A DNA stretch of 64,000 nt from Tolypocladium sp. Sup5 PDA-1 (GCA_000750105.3 JPHH03000014.1:310001-374000); one strand, 5' to 3'. Numbered from the stretch's first letter, positions 44,635 to 56,575 are shown. The notes: generated from the sequence alone by a model not told the origin. Translations and numbers: made by a program.

Positions 44635-45956
44635 CTATTGTACAGAGCCATCTGCCTGTGGTGGTTGCGCCAGGTATCCCTGCAGCCGCCAGAGCAGCAG
44701 ATGCAACCTCATCACGCTGACGCTGTTCCACTGTCTCAACACCAAGATCTCGTGGTCGCGAAACATCGGAGCCTCCCGCCTCAGCCTCTCGGCCTCTTCG
44801 TCTCCGATCAGCCAGCGCAGGTTGTGCACCGCCATCTTCTGCCCGTACCGCGCTCCCTCGACGTCCAGCGTGGCATATTGCCGCGTCGCATCCTTGTGCG
44901 TCTCCGGCAACCACAGGACGCACCCTCTCAGCTTCACATCCTTGACTTGCCCCCAGTCTGCGCATGGATGGATAAACGTGTCCCGCGGCTCTTCGGTTCG
45001 GCAGCTCCGGGAGATGAGTGCGTCCACCGCATGGCGGCGTAGCATCCCCAATAGAACCTGTCCCATGTCCTGGCGCCAGACGGTGTTTCGCGTGTCCGGT
45101 GCGACGGCCATGCCACTTCGGACGGCCAGCAGCAACGCCGCGTTCTTCTTGCTGGGCCCGCCCAAGCTGTCCACGACAGACTGACGGCATAGTGTATAGC
45201 TCGTGATGGGGGCCCGAGAGGGTCGTCGCGTGGACTGCGAATCTTGGCCAGCAGGCTCGTGTTGAGAGGGCGCCGTCTCTGACCGCTTGTCGCCTGGATT
45301 CGGGGTTGCGACTTGATCAGCTTCGGAGAATGGCAAATTCGCACTCGTCGCGATAATGGTCGCAGATTGCGCATCCACTTGGTCGTGATTTTCCGCTGTC
45401 GGTGTCTTCCTCTGGACAAACTCGAACGATAAGGGGCCTGGCGCCCACCAGGCCGCCTCTGTGCTCGGGTGCTTTACCAGCTCGAAGTCTTGTAGGAAGT
45501 ACCGCGGCAGCGACGTGGCCGTGATTGGGCATCTGCGGATTGGCGTACCGAGTGCTCTCGCTACGCGTCGTCAGCAGCCGTGCCAGAATAGTCACGGAGG
45601 CGGTAGACGAAGGGAAAAGGGTCCGGCTGACCGTATGGGTTGTTTGCCAGCTTCTTCCTGAATCGTCCCATTGGCTTGCTGGGGTCCTCCTTCTTTTGCC
45701 GTCGCCTCCCTTGCATCCATGCCGGGTCGAAGACGGGAGATATCGGTAGGGAGCCCGCGGCGGTCGATATCGTCTTTGACTCCGCGTCGATGCGCAGCCG
45801 GTTGCCACGGGCGTCCTCGCCGAGCCCAGACTCGACCACCTGCACGAGGGCCGCCTTTGTGAGGGCCGCCTTGTCATACGAAGCCCATCGTTGCGTTTGG
45901 AAACCGAAGCCAGCGGCTCTTAAATGCCCCGGTCGGAGCGCCGTGCGTGGTACCAT
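44635..45956 (-). CDS. Uncharacterised protein, probably mitochondrial
   Basis: Exons 45956-45632 and 45560-44635 (intron of 71 nt, phase 1) give 416 aa. The N-terminus (MVPRTALRPGHLRAAGFGFQTQRWASYDK) is basic and acid-free for about 28 residues, like a mitochondrial presequence ending before WASYD. Conserved-looking blocks are RGNRLRIDAESKTISTAAG, PITATSLPRYFLQDFELVKHP (spanning the splice) and EILVLRQWNSVSVMRLHLLL near the C-terminus; the middle about 60 residues are disordered. I have seen similar hypothetical proteins in Sordariomycetes but know no function. It is divergent from mitochondrial ClpP across only 256 bp. Confidence 0.75.
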
Positions 45957-46212
45957 CGCCAGTCGAGTGCGGCGCGCAAGCACATTGTTTGTGGAGACGT
46001 ACTTCGTAGATGCAGTTGCCAAGGTACGTTCGAATAGGTACCTAAGTTTTGTACTTTGTAGGCTAATAAAAGTACTCCGTAGGTGGTCGAGAAATAATAG
46101 GTCCAAGCTAAGGCAAGGTACCTTGACTTGCTTGAGCTTCCCCACCACGTCGTGCGTTCCCAGACGACAGCTTCAACTCTCATCCAACAACAACCCGACA
46201 CAAAAGCGCACA
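45957..46212. promoter_or_regulatory. Compact divergent promoter between the unknown mitochondrial gene and ClpP
   Basis: Only 256 bp separate two start codons on opposite strands. The stretch has GTAC-type motifs (46023-46083, including GGTACCTAAG and AGTACTCCGTAGG). Confidence 0.5.
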
Positions 46213-47198
46213 ATGCCGCTGCGACCACGATCATTTCCGGCCTTGAGAGGACTGCCGTGCAGGCATGCGCGATCCTTTGGCTTCTCCAGCTCGGCTGCGT
46301 CCGCGCCAGCCATGGACTACATCCCGATGCCGTACATCGAGGAGACCTCGGTGGGCCACCGCCACGCGCTTGTCCTCCCGCGCGACGAACACGTGCTAAC
46401 AAGGAACAGACTGCTGGCAGAAAGACATGTGAGAAGACCCGAGAGGCGCTCTGGTAGCTTCGCACCCACTGACTGCTACAAGGGGACATCTTCTCCAAGC
46501 TACTGCAGGTATGGCGCTGCGACCTCGCGACAGTGAACGCCACGGCTGCTGACGCCACCAGGAACGAATAGTTTGTCTGAATGGCGAGATCAACGACTAC
46601 ATGTCCGCATCCATCGTTGCGCAGCTCCTCTGGCTCGAGTCCGACACCCCCGAGAAACCAATCACGATGTATATCAATTCGCCGGGTGGCTCCGTCACGT
46701 CAGGTTGGTCGCGTCTGCCCTCCGCGTTCCCTGGCGCAGCTCACAGAAGATGCAGGCATGGCCATTTACGATACAATGACATATATCAAGTCTCCCGTTT
46801 CTACCATTTGCCTCGGCGGTGCTGCCAGCATGGCCGCGATCCTGCTAGCCGGCGGAGAAGCGGGAAAGCGATGCGCCCTGCCGCACAGCTCGATTATGAT
46901 TCACCAGCCATTGGGGGGCACAAGGGGTCAGGCGTCAGACATTTTGATCTACGCGAACCAAATACAGCGGATACGAGAGCAGTCAAATCACATTATGCAC
47001 CACCATCTCAACAAGGCCAAGGGGCACGACAAGTACAGCATCGAGGAGATCAACGACATGATGGAGCGGGACAAGTACCTGAGCGTGACGGAGGCCCTGG
47101 AGCTTGGTGTTATTGACGAGATTCTGACCAAGAGGACGGAAAAGGAGGTCAAGGAGGATGGCAAGGAGGGCGAAGGTGGGCAGACGCGCGCAGACTGA
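46213..47198 (+). CDS. clpP: Mitochondrial ClpP protease subunit, with a 19-nt micro-exon
   Basis: Exons 46213-46350, 46410-46428, 46483-46508, 46562-46703 and 46756-47198 (introns 59, 54, 53 and 52 nt) give 255 aa. Without the 19-nt exon the frame does not connect; with it the junction reads YIEETSTAGRKTWDIFSKLL, matching ClpP. The presequence is Arg-rich (MPLRPRSFPALRGLPCRHAR). Catalytic Ser is in GGAASMAA (about 133), His in IMIHQPLGG (about 158) and Asp in ERDKYLS (about 214), the classic Ser-His-Asp order. Exon 3 is only 26 nt. ClpP forms a tetradecameric serine peptidase in the mitochondrial matrix, usually with ClpX. The acidic tail after residue 235 extends beyond the bacterial length. 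Confidence 0.9.
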
Positions 47199-48349
47199 GC
47201 GATACCGTCCTTTATATTGGGTGGAAGCCCTATCCGGCCCGGATGAAGCGGGTTGAAAAGGCGCAGGACGCAGGACATACGAGTATACACGGCCATGGCC
47301 CGTCACCTATTGGGAGCCTCGAGCGGCCCGCCGTGGTATCGCGACACAGCCACGTTTCCGATGCTACCTTTGTTACCTTGTGCCCGTCGGTGCGTACTGG
47401 CCAAGCCTGTCAGCAACGGCATGGCAGGTAAGGAAGGTTGACAAAGGCAAGAGTGCTGGCCAGTGTCCTTTGTACACGGAACACGAAGTATAAGCCACTT
47501 GAAATATCCACGCATGCTTGCAACAGCGTTGCGCATACGCGGGTCATGGTCAGAAATACACAGCAGCTCGGCGAGCAACGGTGTGGATGCAACGCGTGAC
47601 AGACTCGCTGCAGGCCCAGAGCTCCCGTAGACCAGACATGCAGTGAAACGAATCAACAAAAACCTTTAAACCCCAAGAGACCTTGTGCGCCGTGGCGAAA
47701 CAATGAAACTGGCGTTGTCGGGAGATGGGAAGAACAGCGGCCCTTGAGAAGCCCACCTCGGCCGATGTCGGCGCTGCGATTTAGGTGTCAAAGTCAGGGA
47801 GGCATCGGGCACGGTGCTGGCAGCGTGAGGGTGGCTGCAACTTTATGTAACGCGGACGAATGTCAATGCACAAAGCTCAGGTCACGACAACATATTAATC
47901 AGCCGTTGCAAGGCCCGTCCAAGGCCCGTCCAAGGCCCGTCCAAGGCTCGTTCAAATGCACCGAGTTCGTTGCTCGATGCCGCAAGCGCATGTATGTACA
48001 AGGTGCATCGGGTGGATGCCCTGCAGCTGACCAATAGACTGCGCCCAATTACCTATGCGGAGCCCGTCGACTCCAGCTCCAGCTCTGATCACAGGGAAGA
48101 TCACAGGGACATGCCCTCACAAAAAAAAAGACCATCACGTCAGCTTGCCGACACCGCTGGATGCAGGTTCCTCGACGACTCATCATTCTGCTCTCTTCGC
48201 CACTGCTGCTTGCAATTGGGCACTCGGCGCAGGTGCTACAGGTCAACCCGGTCGATACCTTGACTTGGACCACGCTTCCTGAGAAGCAACCTATTCGCAA
48301 CGCCAATTGAGTCGATCGCATCGCCGCCGTCCAACGTCTTGGCACCACC
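47199..48349. other. Gene-free spacer with an 11-bp tandem repeat
   Basis: No gene is supported between ClpP and ILV3. The 11-bp repeat at 47909-47952 is listed separately. The A-rich run 48120-48129 and pyrimidine-rich DNA near 48160-48290 may belong to the ILV3 promoter. Confidence 0.45.
47909..47952. repeat. 11-bp tandem repeat CAAGGCCCGTC
   Basis: Three perfect units and a fourth with two changes (CAAGGCTCGTT). It is intergenic, about 400 bp upstream of the ILV3 start. Confidence 0.9.
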
Positions 48350-50230
48350 ATGCTCTCGAATGCTCTGCGACGGCGCCCTGGGGCGCTGGGTGCGCTGACC
48401 AGGGCCAGCTTCGCCACCGCGAGGAATCACGGGTGAGTCGGGCTGCGGCCCCTCGAACAGCTTCACTTGCACCGTCCAGTGCTAACACAAACATGCGCCA
48501 GTCGCTCCATCTCGTCGACCGCGGCGCGCCCGGCAGAGGAGAAGCTCAACAGGGTCTCGTCGACCATCACACAGCCCAAGTCTCAGGGCGCATCGCAGGC
48601 CATGCTCTACGCCACGGGGCTCTCCGAGTCGGACATGAACAAGGCTCAGATTGGCATCTCCTCGGTCTGGTACGAGGGCAACCCCTGCAACATGCACCTC
48701 ATGGACCTGTCCAAGATCGTCCGCGACTCCGTCGCCGCCGCCGGCTTCGTCCCCTACAGATTTAACACCATCGGCGTCAGCGATGGCATCTCCATGGGCA
48801 CCAAGGGCATGAGGTACTCCCTGCAGAGCCGAGAGATCATCGCCGACAGCATCGAGACGGTCATGAATGGCCAGTGGTACGACGGAAACATCAGTCTGCC
48901 AGGATGCGACAAGAACATGCCCGGCGTTGCCATCGCCATGGGCCGCGTCAACCGCCCCAGCATCATGGTGTACGGCGGTTCCATCAAGCCGGGCTGCACC
49001 AAGAAGGGCGAGTCCATCGACATTGTGTCTGCCTTCCAGGCCTACGGCCAGTACATCACGGGCAACATCACCGAGGAGGAGCGCTTCGACATTATCCGCA
49101 ACGCCTGTCCCGGCAGCGGGGCTTGCGGCGGCATGTACACGGCCAACACCATGGCTACGGCCATTGAGACCATGGGCCTGACCCTGCCTGGCAGCAGCAG
49201 CAATCCTGCCGAGGACGGTAGCAAGAGGGCCGAATGCGAGAGCGTCGGAGCGGCCATGCGAAACCTGCTCAAGGAAGACATCCGACCTCGCGACATCCTG
49301 ACCCGCCAAGCCTTTGAGAATGCCATGATTGTCGTCTCCATCCTCGGCGGCAGCACCAACGCCGTGCTCCATCTGATTGCCATCGCCGACTCCGTGGGCA
49401 TCAAGCTGACCATTGACGACTTCCAAAGCGTCTCCGACCGCATCCCGTTGCTTGCGGACCTGAAGCCGTCCGGCAAGTACGTCATGGAGGACGTGCACAA
49501 GATCGGCGGGACTCCGAGCCTTCTCAAGTTCCTCCTCAAGGAGGGCATCGTCGATGGCTCGGGCATCACCGTCACGGGCAAGACAATGAAGCAGAATGTG
49601 GAGAACGTGCCGGACTTCCCCGCCGACCAGGACATCATCCGGCCGCTCAGCAACCCGATCAAGGCCACCGGCCACATCCAGATCATGCGAGGATCGCTGG
49701 CTCCTGGCGGCTGCGTTGGCAAGATCACTGGCAAGGAGGGCCTGCGCTTCACCGGCAAGGCCCGCGTCTACGACGCTGAGGACGACTTCATCGCGAGCCT
49801 GGAGCGGGGCGAGATCAAGCAGGGCGAGAAGACGGTTGCCATCATCCGCTACGACGGACCCAGGGGCGGGCCGGGCATGCCCGAGATGCTTAAGCCTTCT
49901 TCCGCCATCATGGGCGCTGGCCTGGGCAAGGACGTGGCGCTGCTCACGGACGGCCGCTTCTCTGGCGGCTCTCACGGCTTCATCATTGGCCACGTCGTCC
50001 CCGAGGCCATGGCGGGTGGCCCCATTGCTCTCGTCGAGGATGGCGACCGGATCATCATCGATGCCGAGAAGCGGGTGGTTGACCTAGACATTTCGGAGGC
50101 GGAGATGGAGAAGAGAAGAAAGGCGTGGAAGGCGCCGGCTCCGAGATACAACAAGGGCACGCTGAAGAAGTATGCGTCCCTGGTGAGCGACGCCAGCTCG
50201 GGCTGCGTCACGGATGGGCCGATTCAATAA
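48350..50230 (+). CDS. ILV3: Dihydroxy-acid dehydratase, mitochondrial
   Basis: Exons 48350-48432 and 48502-50230 (intron of 69 nt inside the presequence) give 603 aa. The N-terminus (MLSNALRRRPGALGALTRASFATARNHG) is a mitochondrial targeting sequence. IlvD/Edd family residues are present: the Fe-S ligands Cys in SLPGCDKNMPG and Cys in NACPGSGACGGMYTANTM, and the catalytic Ser region LLTDGRFSGGSHGF near the C-terminus. The enzyme makes the 2-oxo acids for valine, leucine and isoleucine from their dihydroxy precursors. Length is normal. An AATAAA sequence overlaps and follows the stop codon at 50228. Confidence 0.97.
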
Positions 50231-50667
50231 AAACGGTGCAGTCGATGTGTGGTCTTTGTAGCTTACAAGGCGCTGGGAGATTTTCGGTCACCGGGATGGA
50301 TAGTTTACGTTAACTAGGCGCAATCGTCAACATTGTTCAACTTGCGACGCGCCTCCTCAGTGCGGGCTAAGAAGAATTGGTATCAAATTCCAGAGTCCCA
50401 TACAACCAGGCTGTTGACCCGCCGCAAAGCAGACATAATAACTCCTGTCGTGTAACGAAAGTCTCTAGACGGCACTCCTCAGCAAAGAGCCAAGGAGGTA
50501 ATCCCATGCTCCTCCCAATGCAGCGCAAAAAAAAATATCTATGAAACCGGCACGCACGAGAACCAAAGAATAGAGAGGACATCGAGTCTCACACAGCCCC
50601 AGTCCACGATCCCCCTCGATTACAGCATATTACAGCATATTGTCCTCCCTCCTTTCACAGATTTGTT
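50231..50667. other. Convergent 3' spacer between ILV3 and LOA1-like gene
   Basis: No gene is visible. It includes the A-run at 50525-50534 and a direct repeat (ACAGCATATT, near 50621 and 50632). Confidence 0.5.
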
Positions 50668-51737
50668 TCAGGCCTTCTTCCCATTCAGGGCTGCAACAAA
50701 GGCTTCCTTTTCCTTCATTGTCAAGCCGACTCTCTTGACTCTGCTCAGCCGCGCTAGGGCCTCGCCGATGCGATCCAAAACCCGTTGCTCGTCGCTGGAG
50801 ACTTCAGCGTCCGTCGCTTTCCGCTGCTTCAGGTCGCTGGCGCCATATGTCGCCGTCGTGCCATTCGTCTTCGCAGCGGCCGTGTTCATCTGGCCCTCGG
50901 CGACGCGCACGCGGATGCAGGTCGTCGGGCGTGAAAGCAGGTTCCACAGGAACTTGAGCCACTGGCCAGGGACTGGAGTCGTCACGTCCGACGGGGTGTA
51001 TCGGATGCTGACGGGGAACACGTGAACATCGGGTGGGCATTGGACCAAGGCCGGGCTGAAGGGCAGGATGGCTTTGCCGTTGGTGGTGCCGCACTCGGGG
51101 AAAACGGCGATGACGCGGTCCGGATGCTCCTCGAGCAGGTCTTTGACGTCCACCAACTTGGCATTCGGGGGCGGAGCAGTCTGCACTGCTCCCAGGGCCA
51201 TCATGACCGCGCCCAGTAGGCCCACGCGCTGCACCTTGCGTGTGCCGGGGTACGACACGGTGAAGATGGGATCGAAGATTGCGGCGAGGTACACGGCGTC
51301 GATGGGGCTGGTGAAGTTGGCGGCGATGACGGACCCGGGGTGGGGGAAGCGCTCGCGAGGCTGCTCGGACAGGGTGCCGCGCTTGACGCCGTCCAGCTGG
51401 AGGTCTACCCACCAGATGCCGGGGATGGCCATCATACCCCAGAGGGCAATCTTGCGAGCAAGGACGGGCAGCGGCAGGTAGTGGAAGAGGACGAAGTAGC
51501 TAAAGGCGTAGGTGAGGAAGACGGGGAGGCGGAAGACGAAGATGAGGCCGTGCATCAACGTCGAGACGGCGGATAGAGGAGTCGAGACTGGGAGGAACGG
51601 CGCGATGCCCGTGGCTACAGCGAGGCGCAGGCGTGTCAGCGAAAGGAGCCCATGATGGAGCAAGCAACCCACGATGCGGCGACGTCCTCGGAGGGCGAGC
51701 TTGTACCTCTATCGCGAAACTGGCTATACTTTTCCAT
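50668..51737 (-). CDS. LOA1: Lysophosphatidic acid acyltransferase, LOA1/Vps66 type
   Basis: Exons 51737-51707 and 51614-50668 (intron of 92 nt) give 325 aa. The start MEKYSQFRDR followed by ATGIAPFLPV is the typical N-terminus of this family and supports both the ATG and the first splice. A hydrophobic stretch (HGLIFVFRLPVFLTYAFSYFVLF) precedes the acyltransferase domain. Block I reads NFTSPID (110-116): Asp is present, but the position of the His in the usual HxxxxD is Phe. Block III is FPECGTTNGK (182-191), with Glu and Gly-Thr in place. In yeast Loa1 acts on lysophosphatidate and affects lipid droplets. The C-terminal 60 residues are helical and charged. Confidence 0.88.
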
Positions 51738-52490
51738 CGCGGCGGGAGGGGCGGATCTGTGCCGCGGTGCTGTGCGGGTGGCGGATTCAAGCTCGGTTGG
51801 AGTTGGTCGGGTCTCGTGAGAAACTATCGAGGCATTGAAGGCGTACGGCAAGGGACTAGTTCCCTCTGTGGGCTGGACAGATGGCGCTGCACAGAGCCAG
51901 GAGGAGATCGAGGTCGACTAATGGAACAATAGGGACCGTGACGACGCGGGATGCGGTGGATGCGGAACTGGATGTCGTCAGGCAGCGCCGTTTCGCGTTG
52001 TGGGGAGTCTTTATGGGAACGTCATTCTCAACACCTCATCCATCAGTGACATGTGAATATCTTTGTGCTTACGAGAGACGGGTGGGTTGGTTGACGGTTT
52101 GCGAACGGCGTGGCTGCAAGGTGTGGCTGTGGCTGTGGCTGTGGCTGTGGCGGATCCGTGGTTACCCCTGACGACCGGGGATAAACAACGGCACATCTGC
52201 CCCCAGCGGGCAGATGTCTCGCGAGCCGCGGCCGCCACCAGCAGCATGCTTGACATTGAAAGCATCCCCAGATAATCGCGTGCTAGCGCGTCCAGCACTC
52301 AGCCGTTGCAATTACTCCTTGTCCCTTGATATTCTCTCAGAACCTCTCTTTCGCACCAACCCGACCCATCGCGTTCTGCGCCTCGACCTCCACCACGCCT
52401 CGCGCATCGACGTCTCCTGACGGGGCTCTGCTCCTTGTTTTGCCGATTCTGATTCCTGCTTGCTTGCGGCGTGCGCGCGACCTCGTTGCC
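51738..52490. promoter_or_regulatory. Divergent promoter region of LOA1-like gene and kinesin
   Basis: No gene is visible in 753 bp. It contains five perfect TGTGGC hexamers at 52122-52151. Pyrimidine-rich DNA precedes the kinesin start (52310-52470). Confidence 0.5.
52122..52151. repeat. Hexanucleotide repeat (TGTGGC)5
   Basis: Five perfect tandem copies in the divergent promoter. Confidence 0.9.
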
Positions 52491-55400
52491 ATGGATGGTT
52501 CTGAGAATCAGGTACGCCTCCGCATGCCCTCTGCGCTTTCTCGCGCGCCCCCCGTTCCCCGATAAACACTTGCACCAGGACGAGTGGCAACGTTGCTGAC
52601 TCGAAGCTCTCTGATCCTGCAGGCGTCGCAGCCGACGCGAAACTTCAAGCAGAGTCGACTGCCGGAACCGACTGTCAGCGCTGGGGGGCTTACCGAGTGG
52701 AGCGATTCACAACAAAACTCTCGCCTTCAGTCGGCCATCCCAGCGCCGCCCAGCTGGAAGGGCGTCAAGCGCGAGATTTCCCAGCCAGGTGCGATGCCCA
52801 GCCCAGCTCTCTCATCCCGCGCGGCATGGATTCTGCTGACATGAAGCCCCAGCTTCCCAGCCCGACGCCAAACGAAAGCCGCTCGCCGAACGAGCCGCCG
52901 AATACGCTCCCAAGCCAGCCATGGCGGCGGCCAATCCTCCACGAACGGGCATCAAGGGCCGGACCCTACCGGCCATGACACAGGTAAGGGTACTCCTTGC
53001 GTCGCCTGCAGCCCCCAACCAGCCCACTGGCACACGCTACGATGCACCTACGCCCCGAAGACTTTGCTAACAAAACGTCTGGTGGATTAAGCCACCCTCC
53101 CGCATCACCGCGCCCGGGCCAGTTCCGTCCACGAGTGGCTTTACTAAGAGCTTTGGACCCGGCCGAAACACTGTTTCTGATCGAGCCGCGACTTCGAAGA
53201 CCAATGGTCGCCCCGGGCACGGCAGGTCGAAGAGCCAGGCACCGCGTCCGCGGACCGTCCACGGCCATCGCGAGGAAGACCATTACGGCGATGTCTCTAC
53301 AAGCAGTGGTACGACTCACGTCCCCGAGCACCTTAGAAGCAACCCGGATCTCGCTCCTCTCCAAGTCTCCAAAGTCAGGGAAGTCAAGAGCATGCGATCA
53401 CTGTCAGCAACCAGAGAAAGTTCTCCGGCTCCTCAGCTCAACAATCTGAGCCTCGACGACCGCTACGACAGTTCGCATGCATTCGGAAGTCAAGTGGCAT
53501 CCCGACCCAGTTCACAAGCCGCATCACAGCCATCAACCATCAACTTGACTCGGTTTGGCAAGAAGAAGAACAAGACGACGGAAGCCCCGCTACCACGGCC
53601 GGCGGCCTTGCAGGAGACCTAGGTGGTGCCTCCCAAGACGCCGACCGATAGGCAGGTGAAGCTTCAGTTTGAACGACTCCAAAGCTGCCTCTCCACCATC
53701 AAAGCCTCTCGCTCCCCGTCAAAATCCCCATCCCCGCGAAAGTTTTTAACAAAGGATTCTAACGTAACTGGTTATGCAGCTTGGGACGTCGACGGCCGAG
53801 TCGACACTATTGAGTCGCAATTCAAGGAGCTGAAGGACATGGTCAACACTACGCTCACTCAAAAGAAGGGAGATGAGGACGCCTTTGAGATGGCCAAGAC
53901 TAGGGGTAAGTGCCCGCGACCCCCGTTGCTGATGGCGCATGAGGCTTATGGAGTTGTGCAGTTTCGGAACTCGAGGACTATCGAAAGAAGCTGGAGGGGC
54001 GTCACGACAAGTTGAAGGACGAGCTGGACGCTTCCAAGGAGGACGCGCGACAATTGCGGCACGAAATGGACAGGCAGCGGTGGGACCACAGCCGGACAGT
54101 CGACGACATCGAAAGGCGTCATCGAGAGACCGTGGACGACCTCTCACGACAGCATCGAACGGCCATCGAGGATTTGAGTCGTGAGTTGGATCAGCTCAAG
54201 GAGCAGGAGACCAAGGAACATCAGCAGCGGATAGACGCTCTAACACGGCATTACCAACAGGAGCTGGATGATGAGCGCAACAGAAGGGACAAAGAAACCC
54301 AGGAGATTAGGACGCGGATGAGCAACGAGTACCAGGACATGGATATGGCGCTGCAGCGCAAAGATCGCGAGGTCCAGGAGATTGGGTCAAAGGTCGAAAC
54401 GCTCAGGGTGGAGCTGGAGCGCGAGCGATCGCTCAAGAGCAGTTTGCAGACAAACATTTCGGAGCTGTCGGCATCCAACACCACCCTTGAGGCCAAGATC
54501 AACTCGCTCAAGTCGCACGTCGAATTCCTCGAGTCCGACAGCAAGGCACAGTCGGATTCCTTTTCCAGCATGGAGGCCAGGCTGCAGGAGGCGCTGCGGG
54601 CGGCAGACGAGGCGCGACAGAAGCTCATCAAGGAGGAAACCGAGCGGCGTGTGCTCTTCAACAAATACCAGGAGCTCAAGGGGAACATTCGGGTGATGTG
54701 CAGAGTACGCCCAGCCCTCACCAACGGCGAGGGCGAAGAGGCCAAGATCTCTTTCCCGGATGACAAGACGTCGGCCGAAATAGTGTTGGCCGGTCCCGAG
54801 GAGAAGAGCAGCTTGGGGGCCGTCTCGAGGAAGAACCACCCCTTCGAGTTCGACCGCGTCTTCACGCCCGGCTCGCAAAACGAGGAGATTTTTGGGGAGA
54901 TTTCGCAGCTGGTACAGAGCGCGCTGGACGGATACAACGTGTGCATCTTTTGCTACGGCCAGACAGGCTCGGGAAAGACATACACCATGTCGTCGGACGA
55001 CGGCATGATCCCTCGGGCGACGCACATGATCTACGATACCATCACCAAGCTCAAGGAGAAGTCGTGGGAGTACACGATGGAGGGGTCATTTGTCGAAGTG
55101 TACAACGAAGAGCTGAACGATCTCTTGACACCAAACGAGCGCAGCTCAGACGGCAGGCCCAGGAGGCTCGAGATCCGCCACGACGAGGCGCGCAAGCAGA
55201 CGACCATCCTCCACTGCAAGTCGGTGCAGCTCAACTCGGCGTCAAGCGTGGAGAGGATGCTGCAGGAGGCGCAGAGCAACCGGTCGGTCGCGGCAACAAA
55301 GGCCAACGAGCGGTCGTCTCGGTCTCACAGTGTCTTCATCCTGAAGCTTGTGGGCGAGAATTCGGCGACGGGGGAGCGCTGCGAGGGCACGCTGAACCTC

Positions 55401-55799
55401 GTCGATCTCGCCGGCTCGGAGCGGCTGAAGCACTCGCAGGCGGAAGGCGAGCGGATGAAGGAGACGCAAAACATCAACAAGAGCTTGAGCTGCCTCGGCG
55501 ACGTCATTGAGGCACTGGGCAGGGGCTCGGGGCACGTGCCGTACCGCAACTCGAAGCTCACGCACCTGCTGCAGTACAGCTTGGGCGGGAACAGCAAGAC
55601 GCTCATGTTTGTGATGGTGTCGCCGCTTGAGACGCATTTGAAGGAGACGTTGACGAGCTTAAGGTTCGCTACAAAGGTACGTGCTCTCATGTTTCGAGCG
55701 GAGAGGTGAGACAAGTTTGCTGACATTGCCTCCCAGGTGCACAATACCCACATCGGCACCGCCAAGGCGACGAAGAAGATCAAGGGGCAAGAGGCCTAG
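52491..55799 (+). CDS. Kinesin-14 (Kar3/KlpA type, C-terminal motor) with an in-frame TAG
   Basis: Exons 52491-52511, 52623-52788, 52853-52983, 53092-53905, 53962-55676 and 55737-55799 join in phase to 970 codons. Order: disordered Ser/Pro-rich tail, coiled coil (about nt 53960-54670), neck GNIRVMCRVRP, and motor with P-loop GQTGSGKT, switch I NERSSRSHS and switch II DLAGSE, then a short tail. A C-terminal motor after the GN neck marks a minus-end-directed kinesin-14 acting in spindle function and nuclear movement. At codon 283 (53620-53622) there is TAG in frame; both sides look coding. A long weak intron (53494-53622, donor GTGGCA) could remove it at the cost of Ser/Lys-rich sequence. Otherwise the tail is separated from the motor by a nonsense codon or by an assembly error. 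Confidence 0.85.
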
Positions 55800-56575
55800 G
55801 AGGGGCCCGGGAGATGCCGACGCTGTGGCGTATTGTGCTTTAAGGATCCAGGGGACGAGCTTGGCGAGCACACGGTGTGTCCGTTGGACGGCCAGGACGA
55901 CATATGCCCGTTGTCGTGGTTGAAAGGTGTCTGGTAGAGAGGCAGCTGAGTTGGTTGACGAGGAGATGTGGGAAATCTGTTTGAAAAGGCTAGCGCTCGT
56001 CGAAGGTTAGGATGACTGTACGACCCATTACTGTTTAGGAGTTGTATAATGATACTCGCACAGCACCGGCACAGTGCGACGGTTGCACAAGTTTCGTTTG
56101 GCGTTGCATGCATCAACGGCTTGTTTCCTGTGGTACTCCGTACTTCGTACATTGCTTCGTATGTGTGGACGGGATTACCGAAGCTCCCATCCTCTTCAAC
56201 TCCGTACCCTATACCCAGGCGCCAATCTACAGCTCGAGGCTATGGATGTGCTACTCCGGCGACGAATCACTTCAACAGAGCCTACAGGACGTGCATACCT
56301 TACAAGGTACCTCGGGTATATTTTGAAGAATGCATGCTACGAGAATCGAAGTGACATTGGTGGCCGTATAGACTCGTTGCATGGCTTGAGGCTCCCGCCA
56401 AACGAGCAGCTGGAGGTACTTCGTACGTACTTACTGGGGCGACAGGGAGTGCGCGGGGGTGCGTGGGGAAGCCGAATGGGGCGCTTCGCGGGTGGCGCGC
56501 GTCTCCATCTTCAACTGTCGACAAACCTCAAGCTCAGCATCATTCAAACCCCCACAACAGCACCACCACTAACCG
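55800..56575. other. Spacer, no gene seen
   Basis: Lies between kinesin and the unknown gene. GTAC-type motifs occur at 56132-56150 and 56415-56430. One 283-codon frame crosses it, but its composition is not protein-like and it overlaps the real downstream start. Confidence 0.45.

Noticed and set aside
48482..49993. 503-codon minus-strand frame opposite ILV3
   Set aside because: It mirrors the strong codon bias of ILV3 and shows no protein motifs, so it is a shadow frame.
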